From the NCBI GenBank assembly GCA_020634625.1, contig JACKBJ010000001.1, positions 1-64,000 on the forward strand: a DNA stretch of 64,000 nt. Direction: 5' to 3'. Below, one piece after another: positions 48,167 to 55,735 of the stretch. The translations under genes were made by a program, and so were the position numbers. Under the pieces are notes generated by a model. It was not told where the DNA came from. It saw only the letters and a list, made by a program, of their open reading frames with translations, and did not search any database. Each line of letters begins with the position of its first letter. Position 1 is the first letter of the stretch. This DNA comes from Caldilineae bacterium (GTDB lineage Bacteria; Chloroflexota; Anaerolineae; Epilineales; Epilineaceae).

Positions 48167-48904
48167 ATGGCATTGCATGCACTCCAGGCGCCGCCCTCGG
48201 TTGGGCGCGGGTCGGCACCTGCCTGGCCCCTTGCGGTCGAGCCGCCGTCGCCGCTCGGCCCCTCGGATCGAGGTCCGACCCGGGCCCGTGTGTTGACCCG
48301 CGACGACGGGCGGCGCCTGCTCCTGGTAGTGGCCGAGGATCGCGGACCCGGCGACCTGGCTGGCCGCGCCCTGGCCGCGCTCGCCAGCACCCTCGAGCAG
48401 CGGTCGGTCGAGTATCTGGTGGACTTGCTGGGCGTGTTCGAGTCCCTGCCGGAACGCGTGCCGGTCTTCGAAGCCGCACAGGCGCCCGCGCGCGCCGCGC
48501 TGCTCGCCGTGTCCTTCGACCGGCATCGCGGCGCCGGGTTCGGCGCCTGCCTGGGCGACGGCGGATGTTTCCTGCTCCAAGGCGCCGAGGACCGCCTTCC
48601 GCGACGGCTCAACCCACGCAACCGGCGGCTCCTGGCCTTGACGGTGCGCGAAGGCCGCTCCCTCCTTCAGATGGGGCGCCCGGATTCCTTCGGCTTCCAA
48701 GCCATCGCCGGCCAGGTTCTGGTCACGACGGCCAGCGGCGCGGCGGCACGGCGCCTGGCCGCCGGCGCATCGGTGCACGATCTCGCGGCGCGCGCCTGGC
48801 AGTCGGCCGAACCGCCAGACCGCGACCAACAGGGTAGGGACCTGGACCCTGCGACGAGGCTCATCCATCTGGCAAACGTCACGGCCGCCGTCACACGCCT
48901 CTGA
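48167..48904 (+). CDS. Orphan protein with a weak PP2C-phosphatase-like core
   Basis: 245 residues, unrecognised. ATG 48167 has GGGGA 8 bases upstream; TTG/ATG codons at 48152 and 48158 are alternatives. The segments RLLLVVAEDRGPGD, LLAVSFDRHRGAGFGACLGDGGCFLL and TVREGRSLLQMG have the rhythm of a PP2C/SpoIIE phosphatase (strands followed by GDG), but the key Asp-Gly pairs of the metal site are missing, so any activity would be unlikely. High Arg/Ala content. The composition agrees with the neighbours, so it is probably a real coding gene. Confidence 0.5.
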   Translation: MALHALQAPPSVGRGSAPAWPLAVEPPSPLGPSDRGPTRARVLTRDDGRRLLLVVAEDRGPGDLAGRALAALASTLEQRSVEYLVDLLGVFESLPERVPVFEAAQAPARAALLAVSFDRHRGAGFGACLGDGGCFLLQGAEDRLPRRLNPRNRRLLALTVREGRSLLQMGRPDSFGFQAIAGQVLVTTASGAAARRLAAGASVHDLAARAWQSAEPPDRDQQGRDLDPATRLIHLANVTAAVTRL

Positions 48905-49440
48905 GCGCGCCGACCACCGCCGACGAACCACAACGCTCGGACCGAAACTCGCACGCCTACAACCCCAACGGTCGACTTCGACACGTTATGTCGTGTGTCT
49001 CGGCCACTTCCGGCACTGCATTGTCATAATGTACATAGTGCGACGTTAGGAATTGGGTCTGCGGGCGGTTTCCGTGAGGCTCACACCGAGGACTGTCGCT
49101 GCCTGGATCGCGGTTGCGCGAGCCGGCCTGCAAGCGGCTCGCGGGACCCAGCCGATGACCGGATCCGTTCGATCGCCCGGAGCTGCTCGTCGCGACTTCG
49201 AGCGGCTTCCCGATCTGGCCCTCCCCTACCCCGTGGCGGAAGGCACCTGTGCTTATGTAAATGCGCTGCGGCATGCTGCCCCTCCGAGCCGGCTCGGGCA
49301 CCCCGTCCCGCGACCGGCGAGCGTGCTATCATAGCCGCCGGCGCGGCCGGACGCGGCCGAAGTGGTGTGTGCTCCGCCTCCCTACCCGCGCCTGGCCGGC
49401 CGAAGCCGACCGGCATTCGAGCCCCTCATGGAGACCCAGC
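48905..49440. other. 536-base non-coding stretch with an AT-rich patch
   Basis: No gene I can support on either strand. An AT-rich patch at about 49015-49045 contains the palindrome ATGTACAT (49029-49036), unusual in this GC-rich DNA and possibly a regulator site. The only plausible promoter is the extended -10 at 49324 serving the TolB-like gene. Confidence 0.4.
49324..49332 (+). promoter_or_regulatory. Extended -10 (TGC-TATCAT) of the TolB-like gene
   Basis: TGC at 49324-49326 followed by TATCAT at 49327-49332, about 108 bases before the ATG at 49441. No consensus -35. Confidence 0.4.
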
Positions 49441-50721
49441 ATGCCGACTCCCCTTGCGCAGCGTAGATCGGTCCGGCGACGGCGCGAAATCGTCCGGTCT
49501 CCGGCGCTGATGGCCGTCGCGCTGGTCCTCGCCGCCGGAGGATGGGTCGTCCGGGCGCAGTCCGATGTCCCGGAGGCTCCCGCGTTGCCCGGCATGCTGG
49601 TCTACACGCGCCAGAGTGACGCCGATGTCTTCTGGGACCTGTTCGTCTCGCGTGGCGATGGTCAGGACGAGACCCAGGTCAGCGACACGGAGGACGACAA
49701 CTCGCGCGGCGAGGATCAGCCCCGCTGGTCGCCGGACGGGCGCGAGATCGCCTTCACCACGTTCAACCGGAACGGGGATGCCGCGAAGGTCTGGCGCATG
49801 CCCTACACCGGTGGCGAGCCGGCTCTGGTCGCCGAGATCGCGGCGGCCGATGCCGGCTACCCTGCCTGGCGCCCGGATGGCGGTGCGATCCTCTATGCCG
49901 GCGCTCATTCGGGCGCCGGACCGAGCAGCCTGGACCTGTATCTGGCGCTGCCGGAGGCTTCGCAGCCGTTTCTGGTCACCGAGACGCGCGACGAGCGAAG
50001 CCCGGACTGGTCGCCCGATGGGAGCCGCATCGCCTATGCTGCCTACGACCTCGGCCCGGACGGCGAGACGAACTGGTGGGATCTTCGGATGGTCGCGGCG
50101 GATGGGTCGGGCGATGCGCCGCTGGTGACGCGGGCCTACTCGACCGAGCGCTTCCCCCGGTGGTCGCCGGATGGCCGGCAGCTGGCCTACGTCGCCTTCG
50201 CCAACTCGGTCGGCTTCGGGCGCGGCGTGCTTCACCTGCTCGACGTCGAGACCGGCGAGGATCGCGAGCTGCTGCGAAACATCGGCCTGCCGGTGGCCTG
50301 GTCGCCCGACGGCGAGTGGCTGCTGCTCTACAACACCGTGATCTCGGGTCTGGAGCTGCCGGGACGGCCGACGGCCGAGCCGCCTGCACCGTCTGAGCCG
50401 CAGCGCTTTGGCCTTTACGTCTATCGTCTGGCGGACGGCGCGCTGTACCGACTCAAGGGAGCCGCCGGCGGAGGCGCGGCGCGAAGCGGTTCCTTCAAGT
50501 GGGGTCAGGTGGCCGACTGGACTGCCGGGACGTATACCCCTACGCCCGAAGTGACCGAAACGCCGACGCCCAGCCCCTCCCCCACCGCGTCGCGCACGCC
50601 GACCGCGAGTCCTTCGCCCAGCGCTTCTCCGAGTCGCGAGGTCAGCCCGACCCCGCTGCCGCAGCCGGCGATCTACCTGCCCATGGCCTTGGATCGAGCC
50701 GCGATGGCTCCCCTGCGCTGA
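49441..50721 (+). CDS. Exported TolB-like WD40 beta-propeller protein with LP tail
   Basis: 426 residues. N-terminal Arg-rich stretch and signal segment (ALMAVALVLAAGGWVVRAQS). Five or six beta-propeller blades follow, each with the TolB/PD40 signature 'P-x-W-S-P-D-G-x-x-I-A': QPRWSPDGREIAF, YPAWRPDGGAILYA, SPDWSPDGSRIAYA, FPRWSPDGRQLAYV, VAWSPDGEWLLL. After about residue 355 a Pro/Thr/Ser-rich linker (PTPEVTETPTPSPSPTAS) leads to IYLPMALDRA, the same tail type as 4708 and 7564. Binding or signalling at the cell surface is likely, but no catalytic site is visible. GGAGA lies about 6 bases before the ATG. Confidence 0.82.
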   Translation: MPTPLAQRRSVRRRREIVRSPALMAVALVLAAGGWVVRAQSDVPEAPALPGMLVYTRQSDADVFWDLFVSRGDGQDETQVSDTEDDNSRGEDQPRWSPDGREIAFTTFNRNGDAAKVWRMPYTGGEPALVAEIAAADAGYPAWRPDGGAILYAGAHSGAGPSSLDLYLALPEASQPFLVTETRDERSPDWSPDGSRIAYAAYDLGPDGETNWWDLRMVAADGSGDAPLVTRAYSTERFPRWSPDGRQLAYVAFANSVGFGRGVLHLLDVETGEDRELLRNIGLPVAWSPDGEWLLLYNTVISGLELPGRPTAEPPAPSEPQRFGLYVYRLADGALYRLKGAAGGGAARSGSFKWGQVADWTAGTYTPTPEVTETPTPSPSPTASRTPTASPSPSASPSREVSPTPLPQPAIYLPMALDRAAMAPLR

Positions 50722-50770
50722 ACCGGCCGACCCACTTCGTCTCGGACCGGCAGGCCGAGCATGGCGAGGC

Positions 50771-51613
50771 TCAGCCGAGCTCGGCCGCCGTGGGCTCGCG
50801 CTCGGGCTCGATGCCCAACGCTCGCGCTTCGGCCAGCGCCCAGTCCGGGATCGGCACCGGCGCGGCCTGAGCGGGCAGCCGATCCAGATCGGCCGCATCG
50901 AGGTCGAAATGCAGCTCGGCCGAGAGCCGCTCGCAGAGCGTTCGCAACACCTGCACCCGTGCGTGGCGCTTGCAGTTGGCGGCCACGATCGTCCACGGGG
51001 CCTGAGACGTCGTGGTGCGGATCAGCATCTCCTCGACCGCCGCTTCGTATTCGGACCAGCGGGTTCGATTGCGCCAGTCCTCGTCGGTCAGCTTCCAGGC
51101 CTTGCGATCGTCGGCTTGTCGCGCTTCGAAGCGGCGGAGCTGCTCGTCCGGGCTGATGTGCAGCCAGAACTTGAAGACCAGGGTGCCGAAGCCGACCAGC
51201 TGCTGCTCGAAGTCGCGGATCTCGCGATAGGCGCGCCGCCATTCGGACTCGCCGCAGAAGCCTTCCACGCGTTCGACCAGGACGCGGCCATACCAGCTGC
51301 GATCGAAGATCGCGGTATCCCCGCGGCTGGGCAGCCGACGCCAGAAGCGCCAGAGGTAGTGCTTGTCCGCGTCGTCTCCCAGCGGTTTGGCGATCGGATG
51401 GACCACGTAGAAGCGGGGATCCATGCGCTCGGTCATGCGCTTGATGATGCCGCCCTTGCCTGCCGCATCCCAGCCCTCGAAGACCACGACCACGGGTCGC
51501 GCCTGCTGCTGTAGCGCGTAGCCCAGGAGCCTCAGCTCGGTCTGATGTCGGCCCAATGCCTCACGGTAGGCACCACGGTCCAGTCTTTGGCTGAGATCGA
51601 TGATCTCGAGCAT
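50771..51613 (-). CDS. Polyphosphate kinase 2 family protein, downstream copy
   Basis: 280 residues, one PPK2 domain. Walker A is EGWDAAGKGGIIKRM (canonical, with Lys), lid-type MDPRFYVVHP, Walker B IFDRSWYGRVLVERV, and the WxxxE-like DEQLRRFEARQADDRKAWKLT. PPK2 enzymes phosphorylate nucleotides with polyphosphate. The start ATG 51613 is 4 bases after the upstream PPK2 gene. Together the two copies have the same order as the two domains of the fused class II PPK2 (polyphosphate:AMP phosphotransferase). AAGGAT precedes the start. Confidence 0.85.
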   Translation of the reverse strand: MLEIIDLSQRLDRGAYREALGRHQTELRLLGYALQQQARPVVVVFEGWDAAGKGGIIKRMTERMDPRFYVVHPIAKPLGDDADKHYLWRFWRRLPSRGDTAIFDRSWYGRVLVERVEGFCGESEWRRAYREIRDFEQQLVGFGTLVFKFWLHISPDEQLRRFEARQADDRKAWKLTDEDWRNRTRWSEYEAAVEEMLIRTTTSQAPWTIVAANCKRHARVQVLRTLCERLSAELHFDLDAADLDRLPAQAAPVPIPDWALAEARALGIEPEREPTAAELG

Positions 51614-51617
51614 GGCC

Positions 51618-52580
51618 CTATCCTTTGGAGGCGTTGTCGCTGGGCTCGACCCGCGCACCGGTGGCAGGCTCCAGCACCGGCTCCGTCGTGTCGTTCGCCC
51701 CTTCCCCGGTGTCTCGACTTCCCTGCCAGCCATCCGCCTCTGCGGCCGTCTCGTTGCCCGACGCATGCAGGCGCTTGGACTTTCGCTTGCCACGTCGCCC
51801 GGACCTGGTGGTCCGCTTGACATCGGCTTCGAGCTGCGCGGGATCGGGCCAGGCGCTGGGCTCGCAGCCCAGCGCTTGCTCCAGCCGCTCGATGATGGCG
51901 CGGAATACGGCGTAGGTCGTGTAGGCCTCGTCGTTGGCCGCCAGGACCCGCCACGGAGCGGCGGGCTGGTCGGTCGTGGTCATGACGTCGCGAGCCGCCG
52001 CCAGGTAGCTGTCGTACTCCCGATGGTGGTCCCAGTCTTCGGCGGCGATCTGCCAGGCGCTGGCCGGATCGCGGCTCCAGCGGATGAATCGGCGCAGCTG
52101 CTCGTCGCGGTCGATGTGCAGCCACAGCTTGACGAAGATGGTGCCATCGTCGGCCAGCGTGCGCTCGAAGGCGTTGATCTCCTCGTAGGCGCGGATCCAG
52201 TCCGGGATTGGCGTGATGCCGGCGACCCGCTCGACGAGCACCCGGCCGTACCAGCTTCGGTCGAAGATCGCGATCTGGCCGCGCCGTGGGATCTGCATCC
52301 AGAAGCGCCACAGCCAGGGCTTCTGGATCTCGTGGGCTTTCGGTGGGTGGGTCTCACGGACGTGAAAGCCGCGCGGGTCGAGGCAGCGGGAGAGCTCGCG
52401 GATGGTTCGGTTCTTGCCCGAGCCGTCCCAGCCTTCGAAGACCACGATGATCGGCAGGCGTTGTTGGTGCGCCTGCTTGGCCAGCTCGTACAGCTGCAGG
52501 CGCAAGTCCGGCAGCACCCGCTTGAGCGCGGCGGGTGAGAGCGCGCGGCCGTCCTGTGCGATGGCGAACGGATCGCTCAT
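51618..52580 (-). CDS. Polyphosphate kinase 2 family protein, upstream copy with variant Walker A
   Basis: 320 residues, one PPK2 domain (about 10-250) plus a low-complexity basic, then acidic tail (KRTTRSGRRGKRKSK..). Walker A is EGWDGSGKNRTIREL, which keeps GK but has Asn-Arg where active copies have Gly-Gly; Walker B is IFDRSWYGRVLVERV. In the fused class II PPK2 the N-terminal domain is the non-catalytic one, so this copy may play that part. ATG overlaps the hflX stop (ATGA). Oddity: the two PPK2 domains are split over two genes. Confidence 0.85.
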   Translation of the reverse strand: MSDPFAIAQDGRALSPAALKRVLPDLRLQLYELAKQAHQQRLPIIVVFEGWDGSGKNRTIRELSRCLDPRGFHVRETHPPKAHEIQKPWLWRFWMQIPRRGQIAIFDRSWYGRVLVERVAGITPIPDWIRAYEEINAFERTLADDGTIFVKLWLHIDRDEQLRRFIRWSRDPASAWQIAAEDWDHHREYDSYLAAARDVMTTTDQPAAPWRVLAANDEAYTTYAVFRAIIERLEQALGCEPSAWPDPAQLEADVKRTTRSGRRGKRKSKRLHASGNETAAEADGWQGSRDTGEGANDTTEPVLEPATGARVEPSDNASKG

Positions 52581-54022
52581 CCGGCGGCCCCCGAAGGCTC
52601 GCCGTCGATGATCGGCTGCGTCAGCGGGCCATCGGCCGGCTCGACGAATCGTTCCAGACCGCCCAGCAGGTAGCGCGGTACCCGCGCCTCGATCACACTG
52701 CCGTGCTCGTCGTGGCGCTCGGCTCCCACGACGCCATGCTGATGCACCCGGTGCAGCACCTCGCCCGAGGCATAGGGAATGCGCAAGCGAACGGAGATCA
52801 GCTGCTCCGTGAGCGCGCTCTCGACCGCGGCCAGCAGGCGCGCCATCCCGGCGCCGTCCCGAGCCGAGATGGGGACCAGATCGGGGTAGATCACCGCCTG
52901 CAGGGTCTCCAGCGCATGGCCTCGGAGCGGATCGTCCGGGTCGAGCCGCTCCCAGTCCTCGTCGGGTGCCCCTGCGTCCGCGGTCGTCGGTTCGTCGCCG
53001 AGCCGATCGACCTTGTTGCCGGCCACCACCATCGGCGAGTCCGCCAGCCCCAGCTCCGCCAGCACGCGCTCGACCGTCTCGGCCTGTCCGACCGCATCCG
53101 GGTGCGTCACGTCGATCACCTGTAGCAGCAGGTCCGCCTCGGCGACCTCCTCGAGGGTGGCGCTGAAGGCCGAGACGAGCTGCGTGGGCAGGTTCTGGAT
53201 GAAGCCGACCGTGTCGGTGAACAAGGCCACGCGACCGCTGGGCAAGGTGACGCGGCGCGTGGTCGGGTCGAGCGTGGCGAAGAGCTGATCGGCCGCGTGG
53301 ATCTGAGAGCCGCTCAGCGCGTTGAGCAGGGTGCTCTTGCCGGCATTGGTGTAGCCGACCACGGCCACCACCGGCAGGCCGGCCTGCTTGCGCTGGCGCC
53401 GGCTGCGTCGGCGTTGGGCGCGAAGCGTCTCGATCTGCGCCTTCAGGAAGCTGATCCGACGGCCGATCTCCCGCCGGTCGATCTCGATCTGCGTCTCACC
53501 CGGTCCGCGCAGCCCGACCCCGCCGCCGGCGCGTCCGCCGGCCTGGCGCGCCAGGTGCGTCCACATGCGCGTCAAGCGCGGCAGACGGTACTCCATCTGC
53601 GCCAGCTCCACCTGCAGCATGCCCTCACGGCTGCGGGCATGCCGCGCGAAGATGTCCAGGATCAAGGCGGTGCGATCGATGAGCTTCAAGTCGAGCGCCC
53701 GCTCCAGGTTGCGCTGTTGATGCGGCGTGAGGTCGCGGTCGACCAGCACCACGTCGGCCTGCAGCTCGGCCGCCAGAGCCTTGATCTCCTCGACCTTGCC
53801 GCTTCCGACCAGCGTGGCGCGGTTGGCTTGATCGAGCTGCTGCGTGAGGCGGCCGACGATGCGGACTCCGGCGCTGTCGGCCAGGGCCTCCAGCTCCTCC
53901 ATGGAGGCCTCGAGCGACCAGCCCTCGGCATCGCCGCGGAGCGCGACGCCGACCAGGATGCCCGTCTCCTTGCGCCCGCCGCGGCCCAATCCGCGCTCGG
54001 TCTCGTGCACCGTCGCGCTCAT
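52577..54022 (-). CDS. hflX: Ribosome-splitting GTPase HflX
   Basis: 481 residues. The N-terminal HflX domain shows VDRDLTPHQQRNLERAL and the Gly-rich hinge GGVGLRGPGETQIEIDRR. The G domain has G1 GYTNAGKST, G3 DTVGFIQNLP, G4 NKVD and SARDGAG. The C-terminal domain ends RIPYASGEVLHRVHQ. HflX splits stalled 70S ribosomes. ATGA overlaps with trmFO and with the PPK2 gene on both ends, so the four genes form one operon. Confidence 0.95.
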   Translation of the reverse strand: MSATVHETERGLGRGGRKETGILVGVALRGDAEGWSLEASMEELEALADSAGVRIVGRLTQQLDQANRATLVGSGKVEEIKALAAELQADVVLVDRDLTPHQQRNLERALDLKLIDRTALILDIFARHARSREGMLQVELAQMEYRLPRLTRMWTHLARQAGGRAGGGVGLRGPGETQIEIDRREIGRRISFLKAQIETLRAQRRRSRRQRKQAGLPVVAVVGYTNAGKSTLLNALSGSQIHAADQLFATLDPTTRRVTLPSGRVALFTDTVGFIQNLPTQLVSAFSATLEEVAEADLLLQVIDVTHPDAVGQAETVERVLAELGLADSPMVVAGNKVDRLGDEPTTADAGAPDEDWERLDPDDPLRGHALETLQAVIYPDLVPISARDGAGMARLLAAVESALTEQLISVRLRIPYASGEVLHRVHQHGVVGAERHDEHGSVIEARVPRYLLGGLERFVEPADGPLTQPIIDGEPSGAAG

Positions 54023-55398
54023 GCCGGCTGCTCGGGCATCGATTGGACGAGGGTCGGGATGGGCGACCAGCCGGCTGCCTGCATGCAGCGCTCCAAGGCT
54101 GCCAGTGCCCGCTCGGCATAGGCCTGATAGCGCAGCGCCTTCTGGCGCGGCGGGAGGTCCAAGGTCGGCAGGATGCCGAAGTTCGACTTCATCGGCTGAA
54201 ATCGCTCCGGGTCACAGGCGGTGATGTAGTGGCAGAGCGCGCCGAGCATGGTTTCCTCCGGGAGCGTGACGGATGGCTCACCCGCCAGGTGCCGCGCCGC
54301 GTTCACGCCGGCCAGCAGGCCGCTGGCCGCGTTGCCGGCGTAGCCTTCGATGCCGGTGATCTGACCGGCCAGGAAGAGCTCCGGTCGCGCCTTGAAGGCC
54401 AGGCTCGGCGCCAGGAGGCGTGGGCTGTTGACGAAGGTGTTCCGGTGCATCTGACCCAGACGGACGAACTCGGCATTCGCCAGACCGGGGATCATTCGGA
54501 GCACCCGCTCCTGATCGCCCCAACGCAGGTTGGTCTGAAACCCCACCAGGTTGTACAGCGAGCCGGCCACGTTGTCCTGTCGCAGCTGCACCACCGCATG
54601 GGGCCGCTGTCCCGAGCGCGGGTCGCGCAGACCGACCGGGCGCATGGGGCCGAAGGCCAGCGCGCGCTCACCGCGCTCCGCGATGGCCTCGATCGGCATG
54701 CAGCCGCTGAAGAAGCGCTCGTCCTCGTCCTCGAAGTCGCGCAGCGGAATCCGCTCGGCCTCGAGAAGGGCGCGATAGAAGGCCTCGAAGGTTTCCCGGT
54801 CCATCGGGCAGTTGATGTAGTCGCCGTCCGCCTGCTCGCCGCGATCGTAGCGGGACTGACGGAACGCGATCGTCAGGTCGATGCTATCGGCCTCGACGAT
54901 CGGAGCCAGGGCATCGTAGAAGTAGAGCTGGGCCTCGCCGGTCAGCCGCGCCAGGTCTTGCGCAAGATCTGGACTGGTAAGCGGACCGGTCGCCAGAATG
55001 CAGGGTCCCTCGGGAACGCGCGTGAGCTCCTCCCTTCGGAGCTCGATGTTCGGATGCCCCTCGATGCAGCGCGTCACGGTCTCGGCGAAGGCAACCCGGT
55101 CGACGGCCAGCGCCCCACCCGCCGGCACGGCGGTTGCCTCGGCTGCCGCGAGGATCAGGGAGCCCATGCGGCGCATCTCGGCCTTCAGGAGGCCGCCGGC
55201 CCGATCCGGCAGGTCGCTCCCGAGCGAGTTGGAGCAGACCAGCTCGGCCAGGCGATCGCCGGTGTGCGCGGGCGTGGACCGCACCGGCCGCATCTCGTAG
55301 AGACGTACCGCCAGCCCGCGAGAGGCGGCCTGCCAGGCGGCTTCGCTGCCCGCCAGGCCGCCGCCGACGACGATCAGATCGGGTTGGGACACAGGCAT
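54019..55398 (-). CDS. trmFO: tRNA (uracil-54-C5)-methyltransferase TrmFO
   Basis: 459 residues. FAD loop VVGGGLAGSEAAWQAASRGL near the N terminus, RLYEMRP, ELVCSNSLGSDL, GALAVDRVAFAE, YFYDALAPIVEADSID, YINCPMDRETFEAFY and GEPGYAGNAASGLLAG-type motifs match folate-dependent TrmFO, which makes ribothymidine at position 54. The AAGGAG is only one base before ATG 55398; GTG 55392, two codons later, has the better spacing and may be the true start. First gene of the trmFO-hflX-ppk2-ppk2 operon. Confidence 0.93.
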   Translation of the reverse strand: MPVSQPDLIVVGGGLAGSEAAWQAASRGLAVRLYEMRPVRSTPAHTGDRLAELVCSNSLGSDLPDRAGGLLKAEMRRMGSLILAAAEATAVPAGGALAVDRVAFAETVTRCIEGHPNIELRREELTRVPEGPCILATGPLTSPDLAQDLARLTGEAQLYFYDALAPIVEADSIDLTIAFRQSRYDRGEQADGDYINCPMDRETFEAFYRALLEAERIPLRDFEDEDERFFSGCMPIEAIAERGERALAFGPMRPVGLRDPRSGQRPHAVVQLRQDNVAGSLYNLVGFQTNLRWGDQERVLRMIPGLANAEFVRLGQMHRNTFVNSPRLLAPSLAFKARPELFLAGQITGIEGYAGNAASGLLAGVNAARHLAGEPSVTLPEETMLGALCHYITACDPERFQPMKSNFGILPTLDLPPRQKALRYQAYAERALAALERCMQAAGWSPIPTLVQSMPEQPA

Positions 55399-55412
55399 TC
55401 TCCTTCGGACCC

Positions 55413-55421
55413 ATTCTAGCA
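55413..55421 (-). promoter_or_regulatory. Extended -10 (TGC-TAGAAT) just before trmFO
   Basis: TGC-TAGAAT on the minus strand at 55413-55421, 14 bases before the ATG. It would give a leader of only about 8-14 bases. Confidence 0.5.
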
Positions 55422-55449
55422 CGCGACGCAGCCCGGCATCGCCGATGCC

Positions 55450-55660
55450 AGAAACCGCAGACGGCGAGCGCCCGAAGGGCCGCTCGCCGTCTGCGTGGAT
55501 GCGCCGGTCAATAGTTGCCCGGCACCGGCCGCCGGGTAGGCGCTTGGGCTGCGCGAGGGTATCGAAGACCCCCGTGCCGCCTCGGGTGACGCCGCCGGCC
55601 CGACACGGGCCCTGCAGCGTCCAGCTTGTCAACCGAAAAGGCAGCTTTGGTAGCTGACTG
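55450..55660 (-). ncRNA. Candidate structured leader or small RNA upstream of trmFO
   Basis: About 205 bases bounded on the minus strand by a good promoter (55666-55694) and by a strong hairpin (55457-55494). It contains no start codon with a Shine-Dalgarno. Two nested stem-loops can be drawn by hand: a stem CCCGTG/CACGGG with an inner TCGGG/CCCGA, and a GCGCC/GGCGC outer stem enclosing CCCGG/CCGGG. It matches no ncRNA family that I recognise (not SRP, RNase P or a known riboswitch). Two readings: an independent small RNA, or the leader of the trmFO operon with a terminator acting as an attenuator. Confidence 0.4.
55457..55494 (-). terminator. Perfect hairpin ending the candidate trmFO leader RNA
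   Basis: 14-bp perfect stem GCAGACGGCGAGCG / CGCTCGCCGTCTGC with an inner CCC/GGG pair around a GAA loop. On the minus strand GGTTTCTGG follows, a weak T-run. It lies about 40 bases before the -10 in front of trmFO. Confidence 0.65.
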
Positions 55661-55665
55661 GCTGC

Positions 55666-55694
55666 ATTGTACCGCCTTCGGATGGACCTGTCCA
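55666..55694 (-). promoter_or_regulatory. Minus-strand promoter (TGGACA-17-TACAAT)
   Basis: TGGACA (55689-55694), 17-base spacer, TACAAT (55666-55671), divergent from the deoA-type promoter with -35 boxes only 4 bases apart. It would start a transcript near 55659 toward trmFO. Confidence 0.6.
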
Positions 55695-55698
55695 GCCG

Positions 55699-55727
55699 TT
55701 GCCGGTGACCCTCGGGACGTGTACCAT
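55699..55727 (+). promoter_or_regulatory. Pyrimidine-phosphorylase promoter (TTGCCG-17-TACCAT), probable leaderless mRNA
   Basis: TTGCCG 55699-55704, 17-base spacer, TACCAT 55722-55727. The ATG at 55736 lies 8 bases after the -10, again suggesting a transcript that begins at the start codon. Confidence 0.55.
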
Positions 55728-55735
55728 CCAGCACC

